Source: Acidimicrobiales bacterium
GTDB lineage: Bacteria; Actinomycetota; Acidimicrobiia; Acidimicrobiales; Ilumatobacteraceae
DNA length: 9,234 bases
Direction: 5' to 3'
Assembly (NCBI GenBank): GCA_030833305.1
Contig: JAURHL010000071.1
Span: forward strand, 1 to 9,234
Below, one piece after another: positions 1-6,238 of the stretch (the stretch's first letter is position 1; each line of letters opens with the position of its first letter). The notes beneath the pieces are model-generated. The model was not told where the DNA came from. It saw only the letters and a list, made by a program, of their open reading frames with translations, and searched no databases. A program made the position numbers and the translations under genes.

Positions 1-1129
1 GTTCCATGCGGGCCAACATCGCGCCGAGGCAGTAGTGCACCCCGAAACCGAAAGCCAAGTGCTTGTTCGGTGAGCGACCGATGTCGAAGGCGAACGGATC
101 CATGAACGCGTCCTCGTCACGGTTCCCCGAGGGATACGAGAGCAGAACCGACTGACCCGCCAGGATCGTCTTGTCGCGCAACCGGTAGTCCTCGGTGGCG
201 GTGCGCATGAAGTGCTTCACCGGCGTGACCCAGCGGATCATCTCGTCCACGGCGGTGTTCATGAGGCTCGGATCGTCCTTCAGTCGCTTCAACTGGTCGG
301 GGTGCTGCATCAACGCGTGCAATCCTCCGGCCATGGCCGAGGCCGTGGTGTCGTGGCCCGCGGTGGCGGTGATCACGTAGTAGCCGATGGTCTGCATCAT
401 CGTGAGTTCCTCGCCGTTGATGCGCGCGTTGGCCACCACTGACGCCATGTCGCCGGTGGGGTTCGCCCGCCGCTCCTCGGTGAGCCGGGTGAAGTAAGCG
501 AAGAAGTCCTGGATCACGGCCATGATGTCGGTGGGATCGGCACTGCGTTGCATCTCCTCGTCGGCGGCCCCGAACAACTCCTGTGTCAACTTCAGCATCC
601 GTCCGTAGTCGCTCTCGGGCAGACCCAGGATCGACAGGATCACATTCAGCGGCATGAACATGGCGATGTCGCGCGCGAAGTCGCACGTTCCGCCCATCTC
701 GGCCATCTTGTCCACGTAGCGCTTCGCGTAGTCGGCCAACAGACCCTCGAGCTTGGCCAGGTTCTTCGGCAGGAACCACTCCTGGGTGACACCGCGCAGA
801 TCACGGTGTTCCGGATCGTCGACGTGGATGAGCGTGCGCAACAAGCCACCCGACTTGCCCGCGCGGGCGTCGTCCTCGATGGAGCCGAGCACCGGACGCG
901 GCTCGTTCAGGAAGATCTGGTTCTTGGCTTCGATCTCGAAGATGTCCGCGGACTTGGTGACGGCCCAGAACGAGTTGAAGCCGACGCCGTGGCTCTCCAC
1001 CCAGTGAACGGGATCCTCGCGGCGCAACATGGCGCAGGCCCGATGGAAGTACTCCTCGTCGGCGTAGGCCGCCGGATCGACGAAGACGTAGCCGGCCTCT
1101 TCGACGTTCTTCGGCTGACGACTTTCCAT
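1..1129 (-). CDS. cytochrome P450 (C-terminus cut by window edge)
   Basis: Haem-thiolate monooxygenase, expected to be soluble and to need a ferredoxin/reductase pair for O2-dependent hydroxylation. The first 376 residues are visible; the last roughly 30-40 lie left of the window. Seen: substrate-side motif HVDDPEHRDLR (residues 102-112), I-helix AGHDTT (257-262) with the Asp-Thr oxygen-activation pair, ExxR as EMIR (296-299), and haem loop FGFGVHYCLG (360-369) with the proximal cysteine at 367. The ATG at 1127-1129 is chosen because a purine-rich GGGGGAAG lies just upstream and the protein then has the usual P450 N-terminal length. It has no signal peptide or membrane anchor. It is divergent from the dioxygenase gene and shares the spacer with the inverted repeat. 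It is clearly related to the second P450 downstream (shared HPDQ, RTAT and NRDE blocks) but differs enough to have its own substrate. Subfamily and substrate are unassigned. Confidence 0.95.
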   Translation of the reverse strand, partial: MESRQPKNVEEAGYVFVDPAAYADEEYFHRACAMLRREDPVHWVESHGVGFNSFWAVTKSADIFEIEAKNQIFLNEPRPVLGSIEDDARAGKSGGLLRTLIHVDDPEHRDLRGVTQEWFLPKNLAKLEGLLADYAKRYVDKMAEMGGTCDFARDIAMFMPLNVILSILGLPESDYGRMLKLTQELFGAADEEMQRSADPTDIMAVIQDFFAYFTRLTEERRANPTGDMASVVANARINGEELTMMQTIGYYVITATAGHDTTASAMAGGLHALMQHPDQLKRLKDDPSLMNTAVDEMIRWVTPVKHFMRTATEDYRLRDKTILAGQSVLLSYPSGNRDEDAFMDPFAFDIGRSPNKHLAFGFGVHYCLGAMLARME

Positions 1130-1232
1130 GACTTCCCCCTCACCCTCGTGGACAGTTTGTCGCATGCGGAACCACGTGGGCGCGCTCCGAGTAGAGTTTC
1201 TGACGAGCCGTCAGAAACGACCGGAGGGGAAC
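1130..1232. promoter_or_regulatory. divergent promoter region between P450 and dioxygenase
   Basis: This 103-base spacer separates two divergent start codons and is the longest gene-free stretch in the window. On the plus strand a TANNNT-type -10 box, TAGAGT, lies at 1192-1197, which would place the transcript start near 1204. GGAACC at 1168-1173 sits 18 bases upstream of it; it resembles an ECF-type -35 but could be chance. The dioxygenase ribosome binding site GGAGGGGA is at 1223-1230. CCACGTGG at 1172-1179 is a short palindrome. On the minus strand only the P450 ribosome binding site is obvious; I see no convincing -10 box for it. Confidence 0.55.
1196..1218. promoter_or_regulatory. perfect inverted repeat, candidate operator
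   Basis: The left arm GTTTCTGACG (1196-1205) and right arm CGTCAGAAAC (1209-1218) are exact reverse complements separated by AGC. The repeat begins inside the TAGAGT -10 box of the dioxygenase gene, covers the predicted transcript start and ends five bases before the ribosome binding site. That is where a dimeric repressor of TetR or GntR type would block transcription. It could also fold as a 5' UTR hairpin. No regulator gene is present in the window, so its ligand is unknown. The symmetry is seen; the operator role is inferred. Confidence 0.6.
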
Positions 1233-2213
1233 ATGAGCACCACAGCGCGCACCACCACCGCCCACTCGGACATCGTCGCCACCCGCGACCCCGGCGCCAA
1301 CATCACGCAGGACCGCATCATGTTGCGGGGCAAGCGCATCGGCCCCATCTTGCACCTGGCCGAGGAACGAGCCCGTCTGGCCGCACTCGTGTGGCCCCAC
1401 TTCGAGGTCGAGCGCTTGGGTGCCACCATCGGAGCCGTCCTGCACGGCGTCGATCTGTGCGGCCCTCTCTCCGATGAACTGATCGCCGAGATCCGCCGGG
1501 CCCTGCACGAGTTCAAGGTGATCTTCTTCCGCGACCAGCCCCTCACGCCCGACCAACACGTGGCGTTCGCCCGACGGTTCGGCGAACTCGAGATCCACCC
1601 GTTCATTCCCTCGAACACCGGCGCTCCCGAACTGGTGCGTTTCGAGAAGTCGTTCGACGTGAAGGGCTACGAGAACACCTGGCACCACGACGTCACCTGG
1701 CGCGAGTGCCCCAGCATGGGAGCGGTGTTGCACGGCGTGCACGTGCCCGAATCCGGGGGCGACACGTTGTTCAGCGACATGTACGCCGCCTACGAGGGGC
1801 TCACCGACGAGCAGAAGCACTTCGTCGACACCCACGAGGCCGAGCACGACTTCCTCATGTCCTTCGGCCGACAGGTGAACCCCGAGCAAATGGCCGAGAT
1901 GCGGGCCAAGTACCCCACGGTGATCCACCCGCTCTCGGCGACGCACCCGGTCACCGGGCGGCGACACCTCTACGTGAACCCCATCTTCACCAACCGCATC
2001 CTGGGCGTGGACGACGCCACCAGCGAGCGGATGTTGTCGGATCTGTGGAGCGCCAGCGACAGCGTCGAGTACCAGTGTCGCTTCCATTGGGAGAAGGACT
2101 CGGTGGCGTTCTGGGACAATCGCGCTTGCCAGCACTACGCCAGCAGTGACTACTGGCCCGAGATCCGCATCATGGAACGGGCCAGCATCAAAGGCGGCCG
2201 CCCGAGCCGATGA
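1233..2213 (+). CDS. TauD/TfdA-family Fe(II)/2-oxoglutarate dioxygenase
   Basis: Non-haem iron oxygenase coupling 2-oxoglutarate decarboxylation to hydroxylation of a substrate, in the cytoplasm; 326 residues. The iron facial triad is visible: WHHDVTW gives His151 and Asp153, and WDNRACQHYA gives the distal His301. Arg316 in RIMERA sits where TauD uses an arginine to bind the 2OG carboxylate (15 residues after the distal His, as in E. coli TauD). Other TauD blocks are GATIGAVLHGVDL (63-75), FFRDQ (98-102) and VTGRRHLYVN (240-249). Compared with TauD (about 283 aa), residues 1-55 are an extra N-terminal segment. The ATG at 1233 is preferred over an in-frame ATG at 1128 because it follows GGAGGGGA at good spacing; the 1128 start would overlap the divergent P450 start. 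Taurine or another sulfonate is not assured: TauD-like enzymes act on many substrates, and the P450 neighbours suggest a lipid-like or xenobiotic compound. Possible co-transcription with the next P450. Confidence 0.93.
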   Translation: MSTTARTTTAHSDIVATRDPGANITQDRIMLRGKRIGPILHLAEERARLAALVWPHFEVERLGATIGAVLHGVDLCGPLSDELIAEIRRALHEFKVIFFRDQPLTPDQHVAFARRFGELEIHPFIPSNTGAPELVRFEKSFDVKGYENTWHHDVTWRECPSMGAVLHGVHVPESGGDTLFSDMYAAYEGLTDEQKHFVDTHEAEHDFLMSFGRQVNPEQMAEMRAKYPTVIHPLSATHPVTGRRHLYVNPIFTNRILGVDDATSERMLSDLWSASDSVEYQCRFHWEKDSVAFWDNRACQHYASSDYWPEIRIMERASIKGGRPSR

Positions 2214-2230
2214 GGCACATCAGGGCTGAC

Positions 2231-2242
2231 TAGTTTCGCCCC
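2231..2242 (+). promoter_or_regulatory. TAGTTT -10 box six bases before P450 start
   Basis: TAGTTT (2231-2236) fits the actinobacterial TANNNT -10 pattern and is followed by exactly six bases and then the ATG. Transcription would then start at or within a base of the A of the start codon, giving a leaderless mRNA. No Shine-Dalgarno sequence is visible before this ATG, which supports the idea. The same hexamer, also followed by CG, occurs at the same distance before the DUF1330-like gene. No clear -35 box is seen. Confidence 0.5.
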
Positions 2243-3481
2243 ATGGACGAACAGCGCCACGAGATCGATCCCGAACTGGACTTCACCGTGTCGCTCACGG
2301 GCGGTCGCGGAGAAGCGGGTCACCCCACGCGGCCGGAGATTCGTCTGCTCTCCCCCGACTTCTACGCCGACTTCGACGAACTCACCACGTGGATGCGCGC
2401 CGAGGCTCCGCTCTATTGGGACGACCACACCGGCATCTGGGGCGCCTCCAGCCACGAGCTGGTGTCCATGATGAGTCGCGAGTGGCACACCTTCTGTTCC
2501 GGCAAGGGTTCACGACCCGAGAGTTCGGTTCCGTCGATGATCAACTTCGACGCGCCCGAACACACCAAGCGTCGTCGTCTGGTCGGAGCGGGTTTCACCC
2601 CGCGACGCGTCGCCGAACACGAGCCCTTCCTGCGCCGCGTCGTGAACGAACTCATCGACGGAGTCATCGACCGGGGTGAGTGCGACATCGTGCGCGACAT
2701 CGCGACGCCATTGCCGATGTTGATGATCGGCGAATTGATGGGCCTGCCCCGCGAGGACAACGACATGTTGCTCCACTGGTCCGATCTGTTCGCCACCGGG
2801 GGCGAGGAGATCCGCTCCGAGGTGGAGCGCGCCGTCGTCGAGTGGAACGACTACATCATGCGCAAGGTCCACGAGCGTCGTGGCGGGAACGGACAGGACC
2901 TGGTCAGCCTGGTGGTGAACGCCGAGTGGGAGGGCCAGAGCCTGTCCGATCTCGACGTGATGTTCGAGACCATGCTGGTGTTGGTCGGCGGGGACGAGAC
3001 CACCCGTCACGTCATCTCCGGAGGCGTGGCCGCTCTTCTGCAACATCCCGACCAGATGGAGCGACTGCGCGCCGACCCGGCGTTGCTCCCCACCGCCATC
3101 GAAGAGATGCTCCGCTGGAGCAGCCCGATCCGCAACATGAACCGCACCGCCACCACGGACGTGGAAGTGAACGGTCATCTCATCCGCGAGGGAGACCGCG
3201 TGTTGCTGTTCTATCCCTCGGCGAATCGCGACGAGAAGGTGTTCGACGATCCGTTCCGATTCGACGTCGGTCGCACGCCCAACGATCACGTGGCCTTCGG
3301 CGCCTACGGGCGCCACCACTGCCTGGGTGCACCGCTGGCCCGACTCGAGCTGCGCATCATGTTCGAGGAGTTGTTGCGCCGCCTGGACGACATCCGGCTG
3401 ACCACGGACCACATTGCGTGGCGGCGGGGCAACTTCGTGCTGGGACCGAACTCGGTGCTGGTCAGCTTCCGCGCTCGTTGA
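2243..3481 (+). CDS. cytochrome P450, CYP142-like
   Basis: Complete haem-thiolate monooxygenase of 412 residues, a normal length for a soluble bacterial P450. Seen: HTKRRRLVGAGFTPRRV (107-123), the C-helix region; I-helix GGDETTRH (249-256), whose acid-alcohol pair is Glu252-Thr253 rather than the more common Asp-Thr; ExxR as EMLR (288-291); haem loop FGAYGRHHCLG (352-362) with the ligand Cys360. The blocks RGECDIVRDIATPLPM, GGDETTRH and LPTAIEEMLRW recall mycobacterial CYP142, a cholesterol/cholestenone side-chain terminal hydroxylase. This resemblance is from memory, not an alignment. Residues 1-33 are an unusual polar extension ahead of the conserved start. The gene begins 29 bases after the dioxygenase stop on the same strand, so an operon is possible, but the TAGTTT box before its ATG suggests its own leaderless transcript. 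It ends 15 bases from a convergent gene. No redox partner is visible. Confidence 0.96.
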   Translation: MDEQRHEIDPELDFTVSLTGGRGEAGHPTRPEIRLLSPDFYADFDELTTWMRAEAPLYWDDHTGIWGASSHELVSMMSREWHTFCSGKGSRPESSVPSMINFDAPEHTKRRRLVGAGFTPRRVAEHEPFLRRVVNELIDGVIDRGECDIVRDIATPLPMLMIGELMGLPREDNDMLLHWSDLFATGGEEIRSEVERAVVEWNDYIMRKVHERRGGNGQDLVSLVVNAEWEGQSLSDLDVMFETMLVLVGGDETTRHVISGGVAALLQHPDQMERLRADPALLPTAIEEMLRWSSPIRNMNRTATTDVEVNGHLIREGDRVLLFYPSANRDEKVFDDPFRFDVGRTPNDHVAFGAYGRHHCLGAPLARLELRIMFEELLRRLDDIRLTTDHIAWRRGNFVLGPNSVLVSFRAR

Positions 3482-3496
3482 GCGCAGTTGTTCGGC

Positions 3497-4162
3497 TCAG
3501 GCGGTGAGGCCCTTGCCCATGCGGTCGATGGAGATCCTGGCCACCACCGTGATGAAGTCACCACCCTTGTCGCGCGCGGGCACCGCGGGGACCTCGTCGG
3601 TCCATCGCATCGTGAGATCGCCCCAACGACGTCCGTCGCCCATGATCGTTCCCTCCACGGCCAGTCGCGCCGTGCGCGCGTCGGGGGCGCCCGACTGTGG
3701 GGCGGCGGTCAACTCGAAGACCACGTAGTTCGCCCGCTCGATGGGCACGTGCGTCTGCGAGGGCGTGGTGCCCATCACGATGGTGTACAGCATGCCCGCT
3801 TCCTTGTGGACGTGCTTCTCCTTGAAGTCGCGACGGTTCTGCATCTCGATGAACGAACGGCGCGTCGCGTACTTCACGATGCCCATGCGATCCCATTCGC
3901 CCTCGGTTCCCTGCGCGACGACGTTGCCGAAGAACATCACCTCGGCGCCGATCTTGTGCAGCACCTCCGTGGGGTTGTACAGATCGTCGGCCTGCTCCCC
4001 CGAGATGCCGGCCGGGGTGGCACCCTCGGCGCCTTTCACCCCGTCGTAGTCCGCGCTCTCGCGGTACTTCATGAAGTTCACCATGTACACCGGTCCGTCG
4101 GCCTCGGGCTCCCGGGTGGACAGGTCGGCGGCGTAGTCGAAGTCGATGGTTCCGTAGCGCAT
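3497..4162 (-). CDS. DUF1330-related protein, possible dimeric alpha/beta-barrel fold
   Basis: A 221-residue protein of unknown function. Residues about 20-135 resemble the DUF1330/Dabb-type ferredoxin-like fold: a first strand PVYMVNFMKYRE (24-35), then KIGAEVMFFGNVV (70-82), WDRMGIVKYATRRSFIEM (90-107) and HKEAGMLYTIVM (119-130). Single-domain DUF1330 proteins are about 95-100 aa, so this one carries extra sequence: an insertion around 38-62 and a C-terminal part (143-217) with strands ANYVVFEL (144-151) and GDFITVVARISIDRM (201-215), which may form a second similar half. No catalytic motif is recognised. Folds of this type often bind small hydrophobic substrates or haem, but I make no functional call. 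The ATG at 4160-4162 is preceded by an extended -10 box and no Shine-Dalgarno, suggesting a leaderless mRNA. It is convergent with the CYP142-like P450 and divergent from the DinB-like gene. Confidence 0.82.
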   Translation of the reverse strand: MRYGTIDFDYAADLSTREPEADGPVYMVNFMKYRESADYDGVKGAEGATPAGISGEQADDLYNPTEVLHKIGAEVMFFGNVVAQGTEGEWDRMGIVKYATRRSFIEMQNRRDFKEKHVHKEAGMLYTIVMGTTPSQTHVPIERANYVVFELTAAPQSGAPDARTARLAVEGTIMGDGRRWGDLTMRWTDEVPAVPARDKGGDFITVVARISIDRMGKGLTA

Positions 4163-4251
4163 GAGCCGAAACTAACACGCTCGACGGAGAACTGGCACCA
4201 TTCGTGACAGTATCTCGTGACAGGGGCGCGGGCACGTGGAAGACTGTCGAC
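4163..4251. promoter_or_regulatory. divergent promoter spacer with direct repeat
   Basis: The spacer between the DUF1330-like and DinB-like starts is 89 bases. On the minus strand, an extended -10 (TG, one base, then TAGTTT at 4174-4169) ends six bases before the ATG. On the plus strand, AAGACT (4240-4245), a weaker match to TANNNT, also ends six bases before the chosen DinB ATG. The 9-base sequence TCGTGACAG occurs twice, at 4202-4210 and 4215-4223, a 13-base period. The copies lie about 30-50 bases upstream of the DinB start and 40-60 upstream of the other, positions suited to a regulator acting on either gene. Confidence 0.45.
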
Positions 4252-4821
4252 ATGTCGAACGCCGCCGTTCTCGATTCCCTCCAACGCCGCATGCGGGCCT
4301 TGTTCTCCCTGTACGACGACGCGCTGGCCACCATGGACCTGTCCCACGTCAACCACTTCGAGCGCGAGGGTGTGTTGCCCATCGCGTTCTCGCTCTTCCA
4401 CTACGCCAACATGCACGACGCGTCGTTCATGATGCTCACCGGCACTCCCCCGATCTGGAACGACGAGTGGCAACGACGCGTGGGAGTGAGCGTCAACGAT
4501 CACGGCAAGCACCGCACGGTCGACGAGATGATCCACCAGCGGATCGGCGACCTCGACGCGTTCGCCGAGTACATGCGAGCCGTGTATTCGCGCACCTTGG
4601 ATTGGTTGGCCGGACTCGACCCCGCAGAACTGGACCGCGTCGTGATCACCCGACCCTTCCCGCCACAGATCGCCAGCACCTTCAGTGCGCGCGTGGCCGG
4701 CGAGCAGGGTCTCACCGTGCTCGACGGCGTCGAGTGCTGGCTGTACCAACACGGGCTACGTCACATGGGTGAGATCGAGATGGCTCGTGGTCTCGTCGGC
4801 CTGGGTGGCATGACCAGTTAG
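4252..4821 (+). CDS. DinB-like four-helix protein
   Basis: A 189-residue protein with the DinB/DfsB-like (YfiT, DUF664) pattern: four predicted helices and metal-binding histidines. The last helix carries YQHGLRHMGEIEMARGL (166-182), whose HxxxHxGEI is the family's C-terminal signature (His167, His171). FHYANMHDASF (49-59) probably supplies the first ligand (His50 or His55). In actinobacteria such proteins are often thiol-dependent (mycothiol or bacillithiol) transferases or isomerases, but many have no known role and I assign none here. I chose the ATG at 4252, which has GGAAG nine bases upstream and a -10-like AAGACT. An in-frame GTG at 4204 would add 16 unconserved-looking residues and lies within the direct repeat. 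The gene is convergent with the FAD oxidase, 13 bases apart. Its partner across the divergent spacer is the DUF1330-like protein, which suggests shared control. Confidence 0.85.
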   Translation: MSNAAVLDSLQRRMRALFSLYDDALATMDLSHVNHFEREGVLPIAFSLFHYANMHDASFMMLTGTPPIWNDEWQRRVGVSVNDHGKHRTVDEMIHQRIGDLDAFAEYMRAVYSRTLDWLAGLDPAELDRVVITRPFPPQIASTFSARVAGEQGLTVLDGVECWLYQHGLRHMGEIEMARGLVGLGGMTS

Positions 4822-4834
4822 GCGAGCCGTCCTC

Positions 4835-6205
4835 CTACGGCAACAACACGTGCGGGTTCAGGATTCCCTCGGGGTCCAACGCCCGCTTGATGGCTCGCAT
4901 GGCGGCGATCTCCTCGGCGGAGCGCGTGAGGTGCAGCCATTCGCGTTTGGCCGCGCCCACTCCGTGCTCGGCGCTGATGCTGCCTCGATACGCGCCGACT
5001 GTCGTCAACACGGTCTCGTCGATGGCCCGTTCCTCCCGAGCCCCGAGCACGTTCACGTGCAGATTTCCATCGGCGGCGTGACCGAAGACGATGGTCTCGG
5101 CCGTGGGGGCGACCGAGGTGACGGCCTCACCCACCTCGTCCACGAATCGTGGCAACGACGCGAGGGGCAGCGTGACGTCGTACTTCAGCGGTGTACCCAA
5201 CGTCGCGATGCTCGGCGTGTGCTCGTCGCGCAACCGCCACAGAGCCCGTCGCCGAGCCGGGGACTCGGCCACCGCCACCTGCGAACGTCCGGACAACAGC
5301 CGGGCCAACGTGTCCCCCTGCTCCTCCCCGACCGACGATTCGACGAGTACGTACCACGCGGCGTCGAAGGGCGCGCCCACCCCGGTGACTTCGGACGTCA
5401 ACGACACACCACGTCGCGACATCAATTCGGCGGCGTCGACGGTGTCACTGGCCCGACCCACCCGACCGACCACCGACATGGCGTCAGACACCGACTCGCA
5501 GCCGACCAACACCGTCGTCACCGACACGTGCGCCGGAACCAGTCGGAGCACCGCGCGCGTGATGACACCCAACGTTCCCTCACTGCCGCACAGCAGACCC
5601 CGCAAGTCGTAGCCGGTGTTGTCCTTCATCAGGCCGGCCATGGTGGACACGATCGAGCCGTCGGCGAGCACCGCCTCCAATCCGAGTACCTGCGCGCGGG
5701 TCGTGCCGTAGCGGAGCACGTTCACCCCACCGGCGTTCGTTGCGATGGTTCCGCCGATGGTCGCGCTCGCCCGCGCCCCGAAATCGACCGGATACCGCAG
5801 TCCCACCGAGGCCGCGGCCACCTGCACCGCCTCCAGGGTCGCGCCGGCCTCGACCACGATGCGACGAGCATCCACGTCGGGCACACCGACCTCGTTCAGG
5901 CGCGCCGAGCTCAACACGATCTCGCCGTGCAGCGGAACACTTCCACCGACCAGGCCGGTGTTGCCACCTTGGGGAACGACGGCGCGACCGTGAGCCCGGG
6001 CGATCGCCAGCACCCGCCGCACCTCATCGAGCGATCCCGGCCGCACCACCAGGTCGGTCGCACCGACGAAGCGTCCGGTCCAGTCCACGACGTGCGACGT
6101 ACCCGCGCCATCGAAGACGTGGTCGGATCCCACCGTGGCGCGCAATTCGTCAACGAGCACGAGAGAACCGTAACGCCGACGACCGTCCCCGCACACCGTC
6201 GCCAT
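4835..6205 (-). CDS. FAD-linked oxidase, D-2-hydroxyacid (D-lactate/D-2-hydroxyglutarate) dehydrogenase type
   Basis: Vanillyl-alcohol-oxidase-family flavoenzyme of 456 residues, the usual length for GlcD/D2HGDH proteins; oxidises a D-2-hydroxy acid to the 2-oxo acid and passes electrons to an acceptor. FAD-binding half: VVRPGSLDEV (53-62), PQGGNTGLVGGSVP (78-91), GGTIATNAGG (151-160), YGTTRAQVLGLE (166-177), MKDNTGYDL (193-201), GSEGTLGVIT (207-216). Catalytic half: LKYDVTLP (340-347), the metal-site block FGHAADGNLHVN (374-385) with His376 and His383, and SAEHGVGAAK (411-420) with Glu413, ending in the typical DPEGILNP (444-451). One oddity is Ala at the usual Gly of HxGDGN. The order and spacing favour the D2HGDH/D-lactate group over glycolate oxidase subunits, but the substrate is not decided. 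The first ATG has only a poor Shine-Dalgarno (TAGG); GTG at codon 16 is an alternative start. Confidence 0.92.
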   Translation of the reverse strand: MATVCGDGRRRYGSLVLVDELRATVGSDHVFDGAGTSHVVDWTGRFVGATDLVVRPGSLDEVRRVLAIARAHGRAVVPQGGNTGLVGGSVPLHGEIVLSSARLNEVGVPDVDARRIVVEAGATLEAVQVAAASVGLRYPVDFGARASATIGGTIATNAGGVNVLRYGTTRAQVLGLEAVLADGSIVSTMAGLMKDNTGYDLRGLLCGSEGTLGVITRAVLRLVPAHVSVTTVLVGCESVSDAMSVVGRVGRASDTVDAAELMSRRGVSLTSEVTGVGAPFDAAWYVLVESSVGEEQGDTLARLLSGRSQVAVAESPARRRALWRLRDEHTPSIATLGTPLKYDVTLPLASLPRFVDEVGEAVTSVAPTAETIVFGHAADGNLHVNVLGAREERAIDETVLTTVGAYRGSISAEHGVGAAKREWLHLTRSAEEIAAMRAIKRALDPEGILNPHVLLP

Positions 6206-6238
6206 GACCTACTATCGAACACGGGGGAGGTGACTGCC
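6206..6238. promoter_or_regulatory. 33-base divergent spacer with phosphotransferase -10 box and RBS
   Basis: TACTAT (6210-6215) matches the TANNNT -10 pattern for the plus-strand phosphotransferase, and GGGGGAGG (6223-6230) is a strong ribosome binding site eight bases before its ATG. The -10 box lies only five bases from the FAD oxidase start codon, so any -35 element must be inside the oxidase reading frame. On the minus strand GATAGT overlaps the same box and could serve the oxidase, though it is a poorer match. Confidence 0.5.

Noticed and set aside
1162..1179. GCATGC and CCACGTGG palindromes in the divergent spacer
   Set aside because: Short self-complementary words are frequent in GC-rich DNA, and neither is repeated or placed at a promoter element with confidence.
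1140..2135. A 331-codon open frame antisense to the dioxygenase, and a similar 300-codon frame (2510-3412) antisense to the second P450
   Set aside because: Both lie wholly opposite genes with intact catalytic motifs and have the composition of GC-driven shadow frames, with no recognisable motif.
4204..4251. GTG at 4204 as the DinB-like start
   Set aside because: It adds 16 residues without family resemblance, has no ribosome binding site and lies in the direct repeat; the ATG at 4252 has GGAAG upstream.
4826..4841. Hairpin GCCGT/ACGGC in the 13-base convergent gap of the DinB-like gene and FAD oxidase
   Set aside because: The stem is only five base pairs with no T run, and it overlaps the oxidase stop codon; too weak to call a terminator.
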